NCBI GenBank assembly: GCA_012518685.1
Contig: JAAYRQ010000110.1
Location: forward strand, 1-34,281
DNA: 34,281 nt
From: Syntrophomonadaceae bacterium
GTDB lineage: Bacteria > Bacillota > Syntrophomonadia > Syntrophomonadales > Syntrophomonadaceae
Direction of reading: 5' to 3'
In this document: positions 33,682 through 34,281 of the stretch, piece after piece
Layout: each line of letters begins with the position of its first letter
How positions within the stretch are numbered: position 1 is the first letter of the stretch
The notes under the pieces: generated by a model
What the model was told of the DNA's origin: nothing
What the model saw: only the letters and a program-made list of their open reading frames with translations
Database searches by the model: none
Program-made: the position numbers and the translations under genes

Positions 33682-34119
33682 TTGCAGGTTAAACTTAAAC
33701 GCTTACATGCTAACGATTTACCTTTACCGCAATATATGACTAAAGGCTCTTCGGGCTTAGACCTATATGCAGCCATAGATGCTCCCTTAACTATAGGCGT
33801 AGGAAAATTTATCTTAATTCCTACGGGGATTGCCATAGCAATCCCTGTGGGATATGAGGCCCAAATTAGACCTCGGAGTGGTTTGGCTATCAAATACGGT
33901 ATTACTGTACTTAATACCCCTGGAACTATTGATGCAGATTATCGCGGGGAAATTAAGGTTATTGTTATAAATTTAGGAAATGATGAGTATCTTTTAAATA
34001 GGGGAGAAAGAATTGCCCAAATGGTATTTACCAAAGTGGAACAGGCTAATTTGATTTTAGTGGATGAGCTAGATGATACTAATCGGGGTAGTGGTGGCTT
34101 TGGTCATACGGGCATATAG
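33682..34119 (+). CDS. dut: Deoxyuridine 5'-triphosphate nucleotidohydrolase (dUTPase)
   Basis: Trimeric dUTPase removes dUTP and yields dUMP for dTMP synthesis. All five family motifs are seen in the 145-residue protein: [42 protein letters not shown], and [10 protein letters not shown] at the end. The start is TTG at 33682 after AAAGGGG; no ATG fits. Its stop codon is 12 bases before the presumed start of ylmC, and the ylmC Shine-Dalgarno overlaps it. Lacking dUTP removal would raise uracil in DNA, which fits beside the unusual polymerase, but no link can be seen. Confidence 0.97.
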   Translation: MQVKLKRLHANDLPLPQYMTKGSSGLDLYAAIDAPLTIGVGKFILIPTGIAIAIPVGYEAQIRPRSGLAIKYGITVLNTPGTIDADYRGEIKVIVINLGNDEYLLNRGERIAQMVFTKVEQANLILVDELDDTNRGSGGFGHTGI

Positions 34120-34131
34120 GAGGGATTTTTC

Positions 34132-34281
34132 ATAAGACTTAATGAATTAGTAGGAAAGGAAATGGTTAATATTTATGATGGTTTGAGGATGGGTACGGTT
34201 GGTGATTCAGATATGTTAATAGATGAAAAAACAGGTCAGATTATTTCTATTATCTTACCTAATCGGGGTAATGCTTTTAAC
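34132..34281 (+). CDS. YlmC/YmxH family PRC-barrel sporulation protein (3' cut), probable ATA start
   Basis: The frame runs off the right edge with 50 codons visible. After the start it reads RLNELVGKEMVNIYDGLRMG, then GDSDMLIDEKTGQIISI and ILPNRG, which fits the YlmC/YmxH PRC-barrel family. That family begins MRL..L.GKE, and Bacillus ymxH follows mlpA in this place. Between the dut stop (34117-34119) and the AGA codon there is no in-frame ATG, GTG or TTG. The ATA at 34132 stands exactly where the family Met belongs, seven bases after a perfect AGGAGGG. The next in-frame ATG (34162) would remove ten conserved residues. Either ATA initiates, or a base is miscalled. Confidence 0.85.
   Translation, partial: MRLNELVGKEMVNIYDGLRMGTVGDSDMLIDEKTGQIISIILPNRGNAFN

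Noticed and set aside
1-34281. CRISPR arrays, insertion sequences, tRNA or rRNA genes, integration sites
   Set aside because: I found no direct repeat series, transposase or integrase motifs, or tRNA-like cloverleaf; nearly all bases are taken by conserved genes.

Overview
The window is one continuous block of housekeeping genes, all on the + strand, AT-rich (roughly one third G+C by eye), with strong GGAGG-type ribosome binding sites and frequent TTG and GTG starts. Gene content and order point to a spore-forming, flagellated low-GC Firmicute, most likely class Clostridia. The order cheW-cheC-cheD-sigD-(swrB)-rpsB-tsf-pyrH-frr-uppS-cdsA-dxr-rseP-proS-polC-rimP-nusA-rnpM-ylxQ-infB-rbfA-truB-ribF-rpsO-pnp-ylxY/pdaB-mlpA-ylmC/ymxH is the one known from Bacillus subtilis. 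Here it carries extra genes: fapA and a small charged gene after sigD, an AI-2E family permease after cdsA, ispG after rseP, mgtC after proS, nrnA after rbfA, dacF after pdaB, and dut before ylmC. I see no rRNA, tRNA, CRISPR array, insertion sequence or phage gene.

Region 1 (1-4717) is the tail of a flagellar/chemotaxis operon: cheW (cut by the left edge), cheC, cheD, the flagellar sigma factor, a FapA (DUF342) protein, a small charged protein, and a membrane-anchored protein in the place of SwrB. It closes with a strong intrinsic terminator. Region 2 (4736-7680) is rpsB-tsf-pyrH-frr, with its own extended -10 promoter and a structured rpsB leader. Region 3 (7725-19728) covers cell-envelope and isoprenoid synthesis (uppS, cdsA, dxr, rseP, ispG), then proS, mgtC and polC. 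Region 4 (19784-27714) is the rimP-nusA-infB operon, continued by rbfA, nrnA, truB and ribF; it has a promoter followed by a terminator-like hairpin before the first gene. Region 5 (27717-34281) is rpsO (with an S15-type leader), pnp, a PdaB/YlxY-like deacetylase homologue, a D,D-carboxypeptidase, an M16 peptidase, dUTPase and the start of ylmC/ymxH, which is cut by the right edge.

The most notable observations are these. (i) PolC is about 200 residues short because the proofreading 3'-5' exonuclease domain, normally inserted inside the PHP domain, is cleanly absent. (ii) Two genes, ylmC/ymxH and the SwrB-like gene, have no ATG/GTG/TTG at the proper distance from their strong Shine-Dalgarno sequences, but each has an in-frame ATA there. 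(iii) Three ribosomal or transcription operons have candidate autoregulatory leaders (rpsB, rimP-nusA, rpsO). (iv) The PdaB-like protein lacks key catalytic residues of active deacetylases. No stretch longer than 300 bases lacks a gene; the longest gaps (4683-4878, 19729-19911, 27715-27879, 30309-30438) hold the terminators, promoters and leaders listed.
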